Assembly: GCA_045639045.1 (NCBI GenBank)
Contig: JAZUCI010000065.1
Span: forward strand, 1-46,899
Reading direction: 5' to 3'
Length of the DNA: 46,899 nt
From: SIG402 sp045639045
GTDB lineage: Bacteria > Bacillota > Clostridia > Christensenellales > Borkfalkiaceae
Under the pieces are notes generated by a model that was given only the letters and a program-made list of their open reading frames with translations, made no database searches and was not told the origin of the DNA. The position numbers and the translations under genes are program-made. Of this stretch, positions 29,704-38,267 are shown in pieces (position 1 is the first letter of the stretch; every line of letters begins with the position of its first letter).

Positions 29704-32700
29704 TTATTTAAAATAACGGACTGCGGATTCAAACAACTTCATATCATACTCACCCACAACGTTTTGATATAAGCCCGCGCCTTTACGTTCTGCGTGGCCC
29801 ATTTTACCGAATACACGGCCGTCGGGGGATAAGATACCTTCAATTGCACATACGCTGCCGTTGGGGTTAAAGCGGATATCCATGGTGGGTGCGCCGTCCA
29901 AATCCACGTATTGCGTCATAATTCTACCCGTATCCGCAAGTTCTTTTACAAGTTCGGGGCTAGCGATAAACTTACCTTCGCCGTGGGAGATGGGAACGGT
30001 GAACACGTCGCCAACATTCACGCCACTAAGCCAGGGGGATGCGTTAGATGCAACCCTTACGCGTACCATACGCGATTGGTGGCGAGAGATATCGTTATAG
30101 GTAAGGGTGGGGCAATTTTCATCCGTATCGATGATTTTGCCGTAAGGCACAAGCCCAAGTTTAATCAGCGCTTGGAAGCCGTTACAAATACCGCCCATAA
30201 GCCCGTCTTTCTTTTCCAAAAGTTCGGTTACGCGTTCTTTAATAGCCGCGTTGCGGAAGAACGCCGTGATGAACTTACCAGAGCCATCGGGTTCATCCCC
30301 ACCGCTAAATCCGCCGGGAACGAATACGATTTGGCTTTCGCCAATCTTTTTGGCAAAGCTTTCTACCGAACGGGATACGTCTTCCGAAGTTAAGTTACGG
30401 ATAACGAAGATTTCGGGGTTTGCACCCGCATCGCGGAATGCTTTTGCGGTATCAAATTCACAGTTCGTGCCGGGGAATACGGGGATAAGCACCTTGGGGG
30501 TTACACCGCCCTTCTTGCCCACTAAATTGCACTTTCCGCTATACGAGAAGGTGGGAACGGCAATCTTCGCGGTTTTCGCGTTGGTTGCGAATACGGGTTC
30601 TAACTTACCTTCACTAATAGCAAGTAAATCCGCAAGGCTTACGCTTTCGCCACCGAAGGTAATTTCCGCTTTTTCGGTTACCGTACCAATCAGGGTTGCA
30701 TCCGCCAAATCTTCTTCGGTTTCCACAAGGAAGGTGCCGTACGCGTAGTCAAACAGTTGCGCTTTGGTTAAGCCTTCTGCGTAGGTAAAGCCAAGGCCGT
30801 TACCGAACGCCGCTTTCATTACCGCTTCCGCAATACCGCCCATACCAGGGGTGTAGCAGGAAAGCACTTTGCCATCCCTCATTAAGCCCGTCAAACGGGT
30901 GAAGAGCGCTTGAATAGAAGCGGGTACGGGCAATCCGCTATCACTAAATTCGGGGGCAAGCAAATATACCTTTGCGCCCGCTTTTTTCAGTTCGGGGGTG
31001 ATAACGTGTTGCGTTTTACCCGTGGTTACCGCAAAGGAAACCAAGGTGGGGGGAACGTCCAAATCTTCAAACGTACCGCTCATACTGTCCTTACCGCCGA
31101 TTGCACCGCAACCGAAGTCCTTTTGCGCCTTGAACGCGCCAAGAAGGGCGGATAAGGGTTGCCCCCAACGGGTATCGTTTTTGCCCGGCTTGGGGAAGTA
31201 TTCTTGGAAGGTCAGATATACGTCTTCAAAGCTTGCGCCCGCCGCAATCAGTTTGCAAATGGATTCGGTTACCGCAAGGTAAGCGCCGTGGTAGGGGCTT
31301 GCTTCGGTAACGAAGGGGTTATAACCCCACGCCATGAACGAGCAATCGTCCGTGTGCTTTTCTTCCACCGAAATTTTGTGAACCATCGCTTGGATGGGGG
31401 TTAATTGGTTTTTACCGCCGAAGGGCATAAGAACGGTGCCTGCGCCGATGGTGCTATCAAAGCGTTCGCTAAGCCCACGGTTTAAGCAACAGTTCAAATC
31501 GCCCGCGGTTTTTTCCATTGCGGCTAAGAATCCGCCTTCCACGGTGCGGGTAGCCTTTGCGCCCTTTACGATATGCGCCACGGTGTGCTTTTCCGCGCCG
31601 TTAGAATTTAAGAATTCACGGGATAAGTCTACGATTACCTTGCCGTTCCAAGTCATTACCAAACGGGGGCTAGCAGTTACTTCCGCAACCACGGTTGCTT
31701 CCAAGTTTTCGCTTTGTGCCAAGGAAATAAAGGCGTTTACGTCCTTATCTTCTACCACAACCGCCATACGTTCTTGCGATTCGGAAATTGCAAGTTCGGT
31801 GCCGTCCAAACCTTCGTATTTTTTGGGAACTGCGTTTAAGTTAATTTGTAAGCCGTCCGCAAGTTCACCAATCGCAACCGAAACACCGCCCGCGCCAAAG
31901 TCGTTACAGCGCTTGATTAAGCGGGTTGCGTTGCCGTTTCTAAATAAACGTTGCAGTTTTCTTTCTTCGGGCGCGTTACCCTTTTGTACTTCCGCGCCGC
32001 AAGTGGTAAGGGATTCTAAGCTATGCGATTTGGAAGAGCCCGTTGCGCCGCCGCAGCCGTCGCGCCCCGTTCTACCGCCAAGAAGGATAATTTTATCCCC
32101 TGCGGAAGGAACTTCACGGCGCACGTTTTCCGCGGGCGTAGCCGCGATTACCGCCCCAATTTCCATACGCTTTGCCGCGTAACCGGGGTGATACAATTCG
32201 CTAACCTGACCGGTTGCAAGACCGATTTGGTTGCCGTACGAAGAATAACCCGCCGCCGCGGTGGTAACGATTTTACGTTGGGGAAGTTTCCCCTTCATGG
32301 TATCTTTTACGGGAAGTAAGGGATCCGCCGCGCCCGTTACGCGCATTGCCGCGTAAACGTAACTTCTACCCGACAAGGGATCGCGAATTGCGCCACCGAT
32401 ACAGGTAGCCGCACCCCCAAAGGGTTCGATTTCGGTGGGGTGGTTGTGCGTTTCGTTTTTGAACAAAAGCAACCAATCTTCTTCTTTTCCTTCCACCGTA
32501 ACCTTCATTTTTACGGTACAAGCGTTAATTTCTTCGGATTCGTCTAATTTTTCAAGTTTACCCGTCTTTTTCAAGTATTTCGCCGCCAAAGTACCTACGT
32601 CCATCAAGTTGATGGGTTTGGTGCGGTTTAAGAACTTACGGGTTTCCAAATAATCTTCCCACGTTGCTTGAATTTCCGCATCGTCAAAGGTAACCGCGTC

Positions 32701-33390
32701 CACCGTGGTTAAGAAGGTGGTGTGGCGGCAATGATCCGACCAATACGTATCAATCATACGGATTTCGGTAAGGGTGGGCGCGCGACCTTCCGAAAGGAAG
32801 TAGTCGCGGCAAAAAGCTACGTCGTCCGCATCCATCGCCAAAGCGTACTTTTTAACGAAAGCGGCAAGCTCTTCCCCTTCAAGTTTCAAGAAATCGTGCA
32901 AGGTTTCCACTTCGGTGGGAACTTCGTATTCCATTTTTAAGGTTTCCACTTCGGCAAGGCTTGCTTCACGGCTTTCCACGGGGTTGATTAAGAATTTTTT
33001 AATTTCCGCTAACGTTTCGTCGCTTACTTCCCCTTCCACCACGTACACTTTCGCGGTGCGAACCAAGGGGCGTTCCTTTTGGGAAATCAACTGAATACAT
33101 TGCGCTGCGGAATCCGCGCGTTGGTCAAATTGACCGGGAAGATATTCCACCGCGAACACTTTACCGCTTGCGGTAAAGGTTTCGGTTGCGTTATCCATTT
33201 GGGGTTCGCTAAATACCGTTTTTACGCACGAATCGAATAAGGATTTTTCAATCCCTTCTACGTCGTAACGGTTGATAACGCGAACGCTTTTTACTTGTTC
33301 TAAACCTAAAATTTCGCGGATTTCCTTGGTAACGCCTTGCGCTTCGTGGTCAAAACCCGCTTTCTTTTCAACGTAAATTCTATATACCAT
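29704..33390 (-). CDS. purL: Phosphoribosylformylglycinamidine synthase, single-chain
   Basis: A 1228-residue enzyme converting FGAR, ATP and glutamine to FGAM in purine synthesis. It is the large fused form: an N-terminal PurS-like region (1-150), two AIR-synthase-like halves with TYWSDHCRHTTFLT, KNETHNHPTEIEPFGGAATC and GAIGGKDSMSGTF, and a C-terminal class I glutaminase. The glutaminase has VFPGTNCEFD, nucleophile Cys in GGICNGFQALIKLG, and SHGEGKF. No separate purS or purQ is needed. It is the last gene of the purine operon; its start overlaps the purD stop by one base. No strong terminator is seen after it. Confidence 0.96.
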   Translation of the reverse strand: MVYRIYVEKKAGFDHEAQGVTKEIREILGLEQVKSVRVINRYDVEGIEKSLFDSCVKTVFSEPQMDNATETFTASGKVFAVEYLPGQFDQRADSAAQCIQLISQKERPLVRTAKVYVVEGEVSDETLAEIKKFLINPVESREASLAEVETLKMEYEVPTEVETLHDFLKLEGEELAAFVKKYALAMDADDVAFCRDYFLSEGRAPTLTEIRMIDTYWSDHCRHTTFLTTVDAVTFDDAEIQATWEDYLETRKFLNRTKPINLMDVGTLAAKYLKKTGKLEKLDESEEINACTVKMKVTVEGKEEDWLLLFKNETHNHPTEIEPFGGAATCIGGAIRDPLSGRSYVYAAMRVTGAADPLLPVKDTMKGKLPQRKIVTTAAAGYSSYGNQIGLATGQVSELYHPGYAAKRMEIGAVIAATPAENVRREVPSAGDKIILLGGRTGRDGCGGATGSSKSHSLESLTTCGAEVQKGNAPEERKLQRLFRNGNATRLIKRCNDFGAGGVSVAIGELADGLQINLNAVPKKYEGLDGTELAISESQERMAVVVEDKDVNAFISLAQSENLEATVVAEVTASPRLVMTWNGKVIVDLSREFLNSNGAEKHTVAHIVKGAKATRTVEGGFLAAMEKTAGDLNCCLNRGLSERFDSTIGAGTVLMPFGGKNQLTPIQAMVHKISVEEKHTDDCSFMAWGYNPFVTEASPYHGAYLAVTESICKLIAAGASFEDVYLTFQEYFPKPGKNDTRWGQPLSALLGAFKAQKDFGCGAIGGKDSMSGTFEDLDVPPTLVSFAVTTGKTQHVITPELKKAGAKVYLLAPEFSDSGLPVPASIQALFTRLTGLMRDGKVLSCYTPGMGGIAEAVMKAAFGNGLGFTYAEGLTKAQLFDYAYGTFLVETEEDLADATLIGTVTEKAEITFGGESVSLADLLAISEGKLEPVFATNAKTAKIAVPTFSYSGKCNLVGKKGGVTPKVLIPVFPGTNCEFDTAKAFRDAGANPEIFVIRNLTSEDVSRSVESFAKKIGESQIVFVPGGFSGGDEPDGSGKFITAFFRNAAIKERVTELLEKKDGLMGGICNGFQALIKLGLVPYGKIIDTDENCPTLTYNDISRHQSRMVRVRVASNASPWLSGVNVGDVFTVPISHGEGKFIASPELVKELADTGRIMTQYVDLDGAPTMDIRFNPNGSVCAIEGILSPDGRVFGKMGHAERKGAGLYQNVVGEYDMKLFESAVRYFK

Positions 33391-34667
33391 TAGTCCTTCT
33401 CCGTTTGGCTTAACGCCCGTTTGCCGATATCCGTACGCTTATACGCGTTTGCAAAAGTAATTTTTTCGGAAAGCGCGTACGCGCCCGCAACCGCTTCACG
33501 CAACGTGGGGGCGGTTTTTACCGCGCCAAGCACCCTGCCGCCCGCCGTTTTCAGTACGCCGTTATCCATCTTTGCGCCCGCAACGAATACGTATTCGTCA
33601 TCCGCCGTAGCAGGAAGCGTGATGGGGAATCCGCTTTCGTATTTTTGGGGATAGCCCTTGCTTGCCATAACTACGCAGCACGCAGACCCCATAGAAAATT
33701 CCACGTTAATATCTTTTAGCGTACCCTTTTGTACCGCTTGCATTACGGTGAGTAAATCCGTTTTCAAAAGGGGCAATACTACCTGCGTTTCGGGATCACC
33801 GAAACGGCAGTTGTATTCAATTACCTTGGGGCCGCTGGGGGTAAGCATTAACCCAAAGTATAAGCAACCCTTAAAGGTTCTGCCTTCCGCTTTCATTGCG
33901 CGGATGGTGGGCAAGAAAACGGTTTCCATGCATTCTTCTGCAACCGCCTTGGTGTAGAAGGGGTTGGGGGCAACCGTACCCATACCGCCCGTGTTTAAGC
34001 CCGTATCGTTATCCCCCGCGCGCTTGTGGTCCATAGAAGAAACCATGGGAACTACCGTTTCCCCGTCCGTAAAGGCAAGAACGGAAACTTCGGGGCCGGT
34101 TAAGAATTCTTCCACTAAAACGCTGTTACCGCTTTCGCCGAACATTTTATCCAGCATCATACCGCGAAGGGCATCTACCGCTTCTTCGGTGGTTTGCGCG
34201 ATTACAACGCCCTTACCAAGCGCAAGCCCGTCCGCTTTAATTACGATGGGGCAAGGCAAACTTTCTACGTACGTTTTCGCCTTTTCGTAGTCCGTAAAGG
34301 TTTCGCTACCCGCGGTGGGGATGTTGTATTTTTTCATTAAGTTTTTGGAAAACACCTTGCTGCCTTCGATAATCGCCGCGTTAGCGCGGGGGCCGAAGCA
34401 AGGAATTCCTTCGCTTTCCAATCGGTCTACCATACCCAAAACCAGGGGATCGTCGGGCGCAACCACCGCAAAATCCACGGGGTTGGCTTTACAGAACGCC
34501 GAAACGCCCTCCAAATCCTTCGCGCCGATTTCGGGGTGGCATTCCGCGTCAAGCGCCATACCGCCGTTGCCGGGCAACGCGTAGATTTTTTCCACGGTGG
34601 GGTTTTCTTTTAATTTTTTGATGATGGCGTGCTCTCTACCGCCGCCACCTACGACTAAAATTTTCAT
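33390..34667 (-). CDS. purD: Phosphoribosylamine-glycine ligase
   Basis: A 425-residue ATP-grasp enzyme joining glycine to phosphoribosylamine to make GAR. The start MKILVVGGGGREHAI is typical; further family blocks are DDPLVLGMVDRL, FGPRANAA, VIKADGLALGKGVV, VEEFLTGPEVSVLAF, NTGGMGTVAPNPFY and EYNCRFGDPETQVVLP. Usual length. It lies 12 bp after the formyltransferase gene and overlaps purL by one base. Confidence 0.96.
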   Translation of the reverse strand: MKILVVGGGGREHAIIKKLKENPTVEKIYALPGNGGMALDAECHPEIGAKDLEGVSAFCKANPVDFAVVAPDDPLVLGMVDRLESEGIPCFGPRANAAIIEGSKVFSKNLMKKYNIPTAGSETFTDYEKAKTYVESLPCPIVIKADGLALGKGVVIAQTTEEAVDALRGMMLDKMFGESGNSVLVEEFLTGPEVSVLAFTDGETVVPMVSSMDHKRAGDNDTGLNTGGMGTVAPNPFYTKAVAEECMETVFLPTIRAMKAEGRTFKGCLYFGLMLTPSGPKVIEYNCRFGDPETQVVLPLLKTDLLTVMQAVQKGTLKDINVEFSMGSACCVVMASKGYPQKYESGFPITLPATADDEYVFVAGAKMDNGVLKTAGGRVLGAVKTAPTLREAVAGAYALSEKITFANAYKRTDIGKRALSQTEKD

Positions 34668-34679
34668 CAGCGCACCTTC

Positions 34680-35864
34680 TTAGTGGTGGAACAGGCGCAT
34701 TTTGGTGAACGCCATTGCCATACCGTATTCGTCTGCTTTTGCAATAACCAAATCGTCGCGAATAGAACCGCCGGGTTCCGCGATGTATTTAACACCGCTC
34801 TTTTTCGCGCGTTCCACGTTATCCGCAAAGGGGAAGAACGCGTCCGAACCAAGCGCAACCCCGTCGATGGTAGCAAGGTAAGCCTTTGCTTCTTCTTCGG
34901 TGAAGGGTTCGGGGCGAACGGTAAAGTATTTTTGCCAGTTGCCGTCCGCGCAAATGTCTTCTTCGTTTTTATTGATGTAGCCGTCTACCGCGTTGTCGCG
35001 TTCGGCTCTACCAAGGTCGGGGCGGAAAGGTAAGGAAAGCACCTTATCGTGTTGGCGCAAGAACCAAGTATCCGCCTTGCTGCCCGCCAAACGGGTGCAA
35101 TGGATACGCGATTGTTGACCTGCGCCTACGCCAATGGCTTGCCCGTCCACCGCGTAGCAAACGCTGTTGGATTGGGTGTATTTTAAGGTGATAAGCGCAA
35201 CGATTAAGTCGCGTTTCGCGCTTTCGGGCAGTTCCTTGTTTGCGGTAACTACGTCCGTAAGCAATTCGCGGTCAATCTTAAATTCGTTACGGCCTTGTTC
35301 AAAGGTGATGCCGTAAACTTGCTTTCTTTCAATGGGATCGGGGCGGTAATTTTCGTCAATTTTAACGATGTTGTAGTTGCCCTTTCTTTTGGTTTTCAAG
35401 ATTTCCAACGCTTCGGGTTCGTAACCGGGCGCAATTACCCCGTCCGAAACTTCGCGCTGTAACATTTTAGCGGTGGTTACGTCGCACACGTCCGAAAGCG
35501 CAACCCAATCCCCAAAGGAGCAAAGGCGGTCGGTACCGCGTGCACGCGCATAAGCGCAAGCCAAGGGGGATTCGTCCAACCCTTCGATATCGTCCACAAA
35601 GCACGCCTTTTTCAGTTTATCCGAAAGGGGAATCCCAACGGCGGCGGAAGTGGGGCTTACGTGCTTAAAAGAAGTAACCGCGGGAAGGCCAAGCGCTTCT
35701 TTTAATTCCTTTACTAATTGCCAGCTGTTGAACGCGTCTAAAAAGTTGATATAGCCGGGGCGACCGCTTAAAATTTCAATGGGAAGTTCGGTGCCGTCGT
35801 GCATAAAGATTTTAGAAGGTTTTTGGTTGGGGTTGCAACCGTATTTCAGTTCAAATTCTTTCAT
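34680..35864 (-). CDS. Stand-alone AICAR formyltransferase (PurH C-terminal domain type)
   Basis: A 394-residue protein equivalent to the AICAR transformylase part of PurH, which forms FAICAR from AICAR and 10-formyltetrahydrofolate. Visible family segments: LKYGCNPNQKPSKIF, FKHVSPTSAAVG, ARARGTDRLCSFGDWVA, VSDGVIAPGYEPEALEIL, LKYTQSNSVCYA, GVGAGQQSRIHCTRLAG, and EPGGSIRDDLVIAKADEYG. The IMP cyclohydrolase (MGS-like) domain of bifunctional PurH is absent. Closure of the ring is provided by the PurO-type gene directly upstream in the operon (12-bp gap), so the two steps are split between two proteins. Confidence 0.93.
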   Translation of the reverse strand: MKEFELKYGCNPNQKPSKIFMHDGTELPIEILSGRPGYINFLDAFNSWQLVKELKEALGLPAVTSFKHVSPTSAAVGIPLSDKLKKACFVDDIEGLDESPLACAYARARGTDRLCSFGDWVALSDVCDVTTAKMLQREVSDGVIAPGYEPEALEILKTKRKGNYNIVKIDENYRPDPIERKQVYGITFEQGRNEFKIDRELLTDVVTANKELPESAKRDLIVALITLKYTQSNSVCYAVDGQAIGVGAGQQSRIHCTRLAGSKADTWFLRQHDKVLSLPFRPDLGRAERDNAVDGYINKNEEDICADGNWQKYFTVRPEPFTEEEAKAYLATIDGVALGSDAFFPFADNVERAKKSGVKYIAEPGGSIRDDLVIAKADEYGMAMAFTKMRLFHH

Positions 35865-35875
35865 TTTCCCGCTCC

Positions 35876-36595
35876 TTATTTGTTTTTATTGATCACGCGC
35901 ACGTCCGCCTTGCCCGTTGCTAAATCGGTATAGCGTACGTACAGGGAAATTTTATTTTCTTCGTTTAAGTTTTCCCAAATATCCTTGGTGAACGCATCGA
36001 TATCCGCGGGGATTTCCACGCGTTCGGGTTCGCCTTGGAAGGTGGGAAGGGGGTTGCCGTCGCAAACGTAGGTGTGGATAAAATGCCCTACGCCCGCTTT
36101 GGGAACGTATTCGAAGAAGAAGCGGTTGCAAGCGGTACCTTCCGCATCCGCCGATTTCAAAATGCTCATTTCGTAGGTGAAATCACCCTTATCAAAGGTG
36201 AGCATACCGCTGATTCTGGGGGTTAAGTTGGGCGCGTCGGGTTCAAATTCGCGGGTGCGAAGCCCAGCGCGGAAGTCTTTGCCCGCTTTCAGCGCGTCGT
36301 ACACCGTATCCGTTTGGTCACCGTTGGTTACGATTAAGTTGTTTTCGTACGCGCGTACCGCCGCGTAAATGATTAAGGAAGGATCCTTAACCTTGCTTAC
36401 GTCAAAGGGTTCGGTAAATACTTCTTCGCCCTTTACCGTAAACACGCGGTTACGGCTGTTTTCACTTCTGCCCATAATAAAGTAAGCGGCAACGGCGTTT
36501 TTCCCGTCCGCACTCTTACCAAGAACGATACCGCGGCCTGCGTAAGCGTTGCCCGTTAAGCGTTCCCCCATCGTCTTTAATTCGTATACGTTCAT
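35876..36595 (-). CDS. purO: IMP cyclohydrolase, PurO type
   Basis: A 239-residue protein of the PurO-like IMP cyclohydrolase family, first known from methanogens, that closes FAICAR to IMP. The N-terminus has YAGRGIVLGKSADGKNAVAAYFIMGRSE in segments typical of the Ntn-hydrolase-like fold; later NRVFTVKGEEVFTEPFDVSK, LIVTNGDQTDTVY, PNLTPRISGML and GVGHFIHTYVCDGNPLP. It replaces the missing cyclohydrolase half of PurH, and lies beside the formyltransferase in the same operon. Confidence 0.9.
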   Translation of the reverse strand: MNVYELKTMGERLTGNAYAGRGIVLGKSADGKNAVAAYFIMGRSENSRNRVFTVKGEEVFTEPFDVSKVKDPSLIIYAAVRAYENNLIVTNGDQTDTVYDALKAGKDFRAGLRTREFEPDAPNLTPRISGMLTFDKGDFTYEMSILKSADAEGTACNRFFFEYVPKAGVGHFIHTYVCDGNPLPTFQGEPERVEIPADIDAFTKDIWENLNEENKISLYVRYTDLATGKADVRVINKNK

Positions 36596-36606
36596 CTTAG
36601 TTCTCC

Positions 36607-37221
36607 TTATTTTTTCGCCTTGTCAGCGCAAACCTTTTCTACCGAAAGGGGAAGGATAATCCATTCCGCCTGTTCCATTACGCGGCGTTGCAGCACTTCG
36701 GGGGTATCCCCTTCTTCTACCGCTACCGCTTTTTGCATAATAATTTCACCGCCATCCGGAATTTCATTTACGAAATGCACGGTTGCGCCCGTCAGTTTCA
36801 CACCGCGGGCAAGCGCGTGTTCGTGCACCTTTAACCCATAAAATCCCTTACCGCAAAAGGAAGGGATTAAGGAAGGATGCACGTTGATAATGCGTTTATC
36901 GTACTTTTTGGTAAAGCCTTCCCCCAAAATGGATAAAAAGCCCGCCAAAACGATAACTTCCGCTTGATATTTAGTTAAAACCTGATCCAGCGCGTCGTCA
37001 AACGCTTGTTGCGAAGGGAAGGATTTTTTCACCAAGGTTTCGTGGGGGATGCCCGCGTTTTCCGCGCGCGTAAGGGCGTAAACCCCTTCGCGGTCCGAAA
37101 TTACGGCTACGATTTCCCCACTAGATATAATCCCTTCGTTTTGCGCGTTAATCAGCGCGCCAAGGTTGGTGCCGCCCCCCGAAACGAGGACGGCGATTTT
37201 TACCTTTCCGCTTTCACTCAT
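36607..37221 (-). CDS. purN: Phosphoribosylglycinamide formyltransferase
   Basis: A 204-residue GAR transformylase using 10-formyltetrahydrofolate. Seen: KIAVLVSGGGTNLGALI, VISDREGVYALTRA, VLAGFLSILGEGF, and the catalytic NVHPSLIPSFCGKGFYG with Asn/His. The C-terminal TVHFVNEIPDGGEII contains the usual catalytic Asp. Starts within the end of purM (4-bp overlap). Confidence 0.96.
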   Translation of the reverse strand: MSESGKVKIAVLVSGGGTNLGALINAQNEGIISSGEIVAVISDREGVYALTRAENAGIPHETLVKKSFPSQQAFDDALDQVLTKYQAEVIVLAGFLSILGEGFTKKYDKRIINVHPSLIPSFCGKGFYGLKVHEHALARGVKLTGATVHFVNEIPDGGEIIMQKAVAVEEGDTPEVLQRRVMEQAEWIILPLSVEKVCADKAKK

Positions 37222-38261
37222 ACAAGTTCAATCTTTTCGTCCGAACGAACGATTTCCCCAATGATATACGCGTCTTCACCCGCATCTTTTAAGATGGAAA
37301 GGGCAAGGTCTTCTTGGCCTTTCTTTACCACGATGCTCATACCAACGCCCATGTTAAAGGTGTTGAACATATCGCGTTCGCTAATACCGCCTTCTTCTTG
37401 CAAAAGCTTGAAGATGGGCAGAATTTTTACGCTTGCCTTATTGATTTTCGCGCCTAAGCCGTCGGGAATACTTCTGGGAATATTTTCGTAGAAGCCACCG
37501 CCCGTGATGTGCGAAATACCCTTAACGGTTACCTTTTCCAAAAGGGCAAGAACGGGTTTTACGTAAATGCGGGTGGGCGCAAGTAATGCTTCCCCTAAGG
37601 ATTTACCGCCAAGCGCAGCCAAGGGGGTTTTCAAATCGCGGTTTTCTACGTCGAATACCTTTCTAACAAGGGAGAAGCCGTTGGAGTGTACGCCGCTGGA
37701 AGCAAGCGCGATAACAACGTCCCCTTCTTCCATGGTCTTGTTGTCGATAATCTTCGCTTTATCCACAACGCCCGTGCTGTAACCTGCTAAATCGTATTCG
37801 TCCACGGGGTAGAAGCCGGGCATTTCCGCCGTTTCCCCACCGATGAGCGCCGCGCCCGCTTGTACGCAACCTTCCGCAACGCCTTTTACGATATCCGCAA
37901 TGCGTTCGGGCACGTTTTTACCGCAAGCGATGTAGTCAAGGAAGAACAAGGGCTTTGCGCCTGCGCAAATAATATCGTTTACGCACATTGCAACGCAGTC
38001 AATACCCACCGTATCGTGCTTATCCATAAGGAAAGCGATTTTCAGTTTGGTACCAACGCCGTCCGTACCGCTTACAAGGACGGGGCGGTTAATTCCCGTA
38101 AGGTCCAATTCAAACAAACCGCCGAAACCGCCAACGTCCGAGCAAACGCCCTTCGTCATGGTTCTTGCGATGTGTTGTTTCATAAGTTCTACTGCTTTGT
38201 AGCCGGCGGTAATATCCACGCCTGCTGCTGCATAGCTATCCGATTTCGATTTTTCGTGCAT
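37218..38261 (-). CDS. purM: Phosphoribosylformylglycinamidine cyclo-ligase (AIR synthetase)
   Basis: A 347-residue enzyme turning FGAM into AIR with ATP. Family motifs: SYAAAGVDITAGYKAVELMK, LVSGTDGVGTKLKIAF, HDTVGIDCVAMCVNDI, GAKPLFFLDYIACGK, GGETAEMPGFY, SSGVHSNGFSLVR and ISHITGGGFYENIPR. Usual length. It follows purF after 6 bp and overlaps purN by 4 bp. Confidence 0.97.
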   Translation of the reverse strand: MHEKSKSDSYAAAGVDITAGYKAVELMKQHIARTMTKGVCSDVGGFGGLFELDLTGINRPVLVSGTDGVGTKLKIAFLMDKHDTVGIDCVAMCVNDIICAGAKPLFFLDYIACGKNVPERIADIVKGVAEGCVQAGAALIGGETAEMPGFYPVDEYDLAGYSTGVVDKAKIIDNKTMEEGDVVIALASSGVHSNGFSLVRKVFDVENRDLKTPLAALGGKSLGEALLAPTRIYVKPVLALLEKVTVKGISHITGGGFYENIPRSIPDGLGAKINKASVKILPIFKLLQEEGGISERDMFNTFNMGVGMSIVVKKGQEDLALSILKDAGEDAYIIGEIVRSDEKIELV

Positions 38262-38267
38262 GATTTT

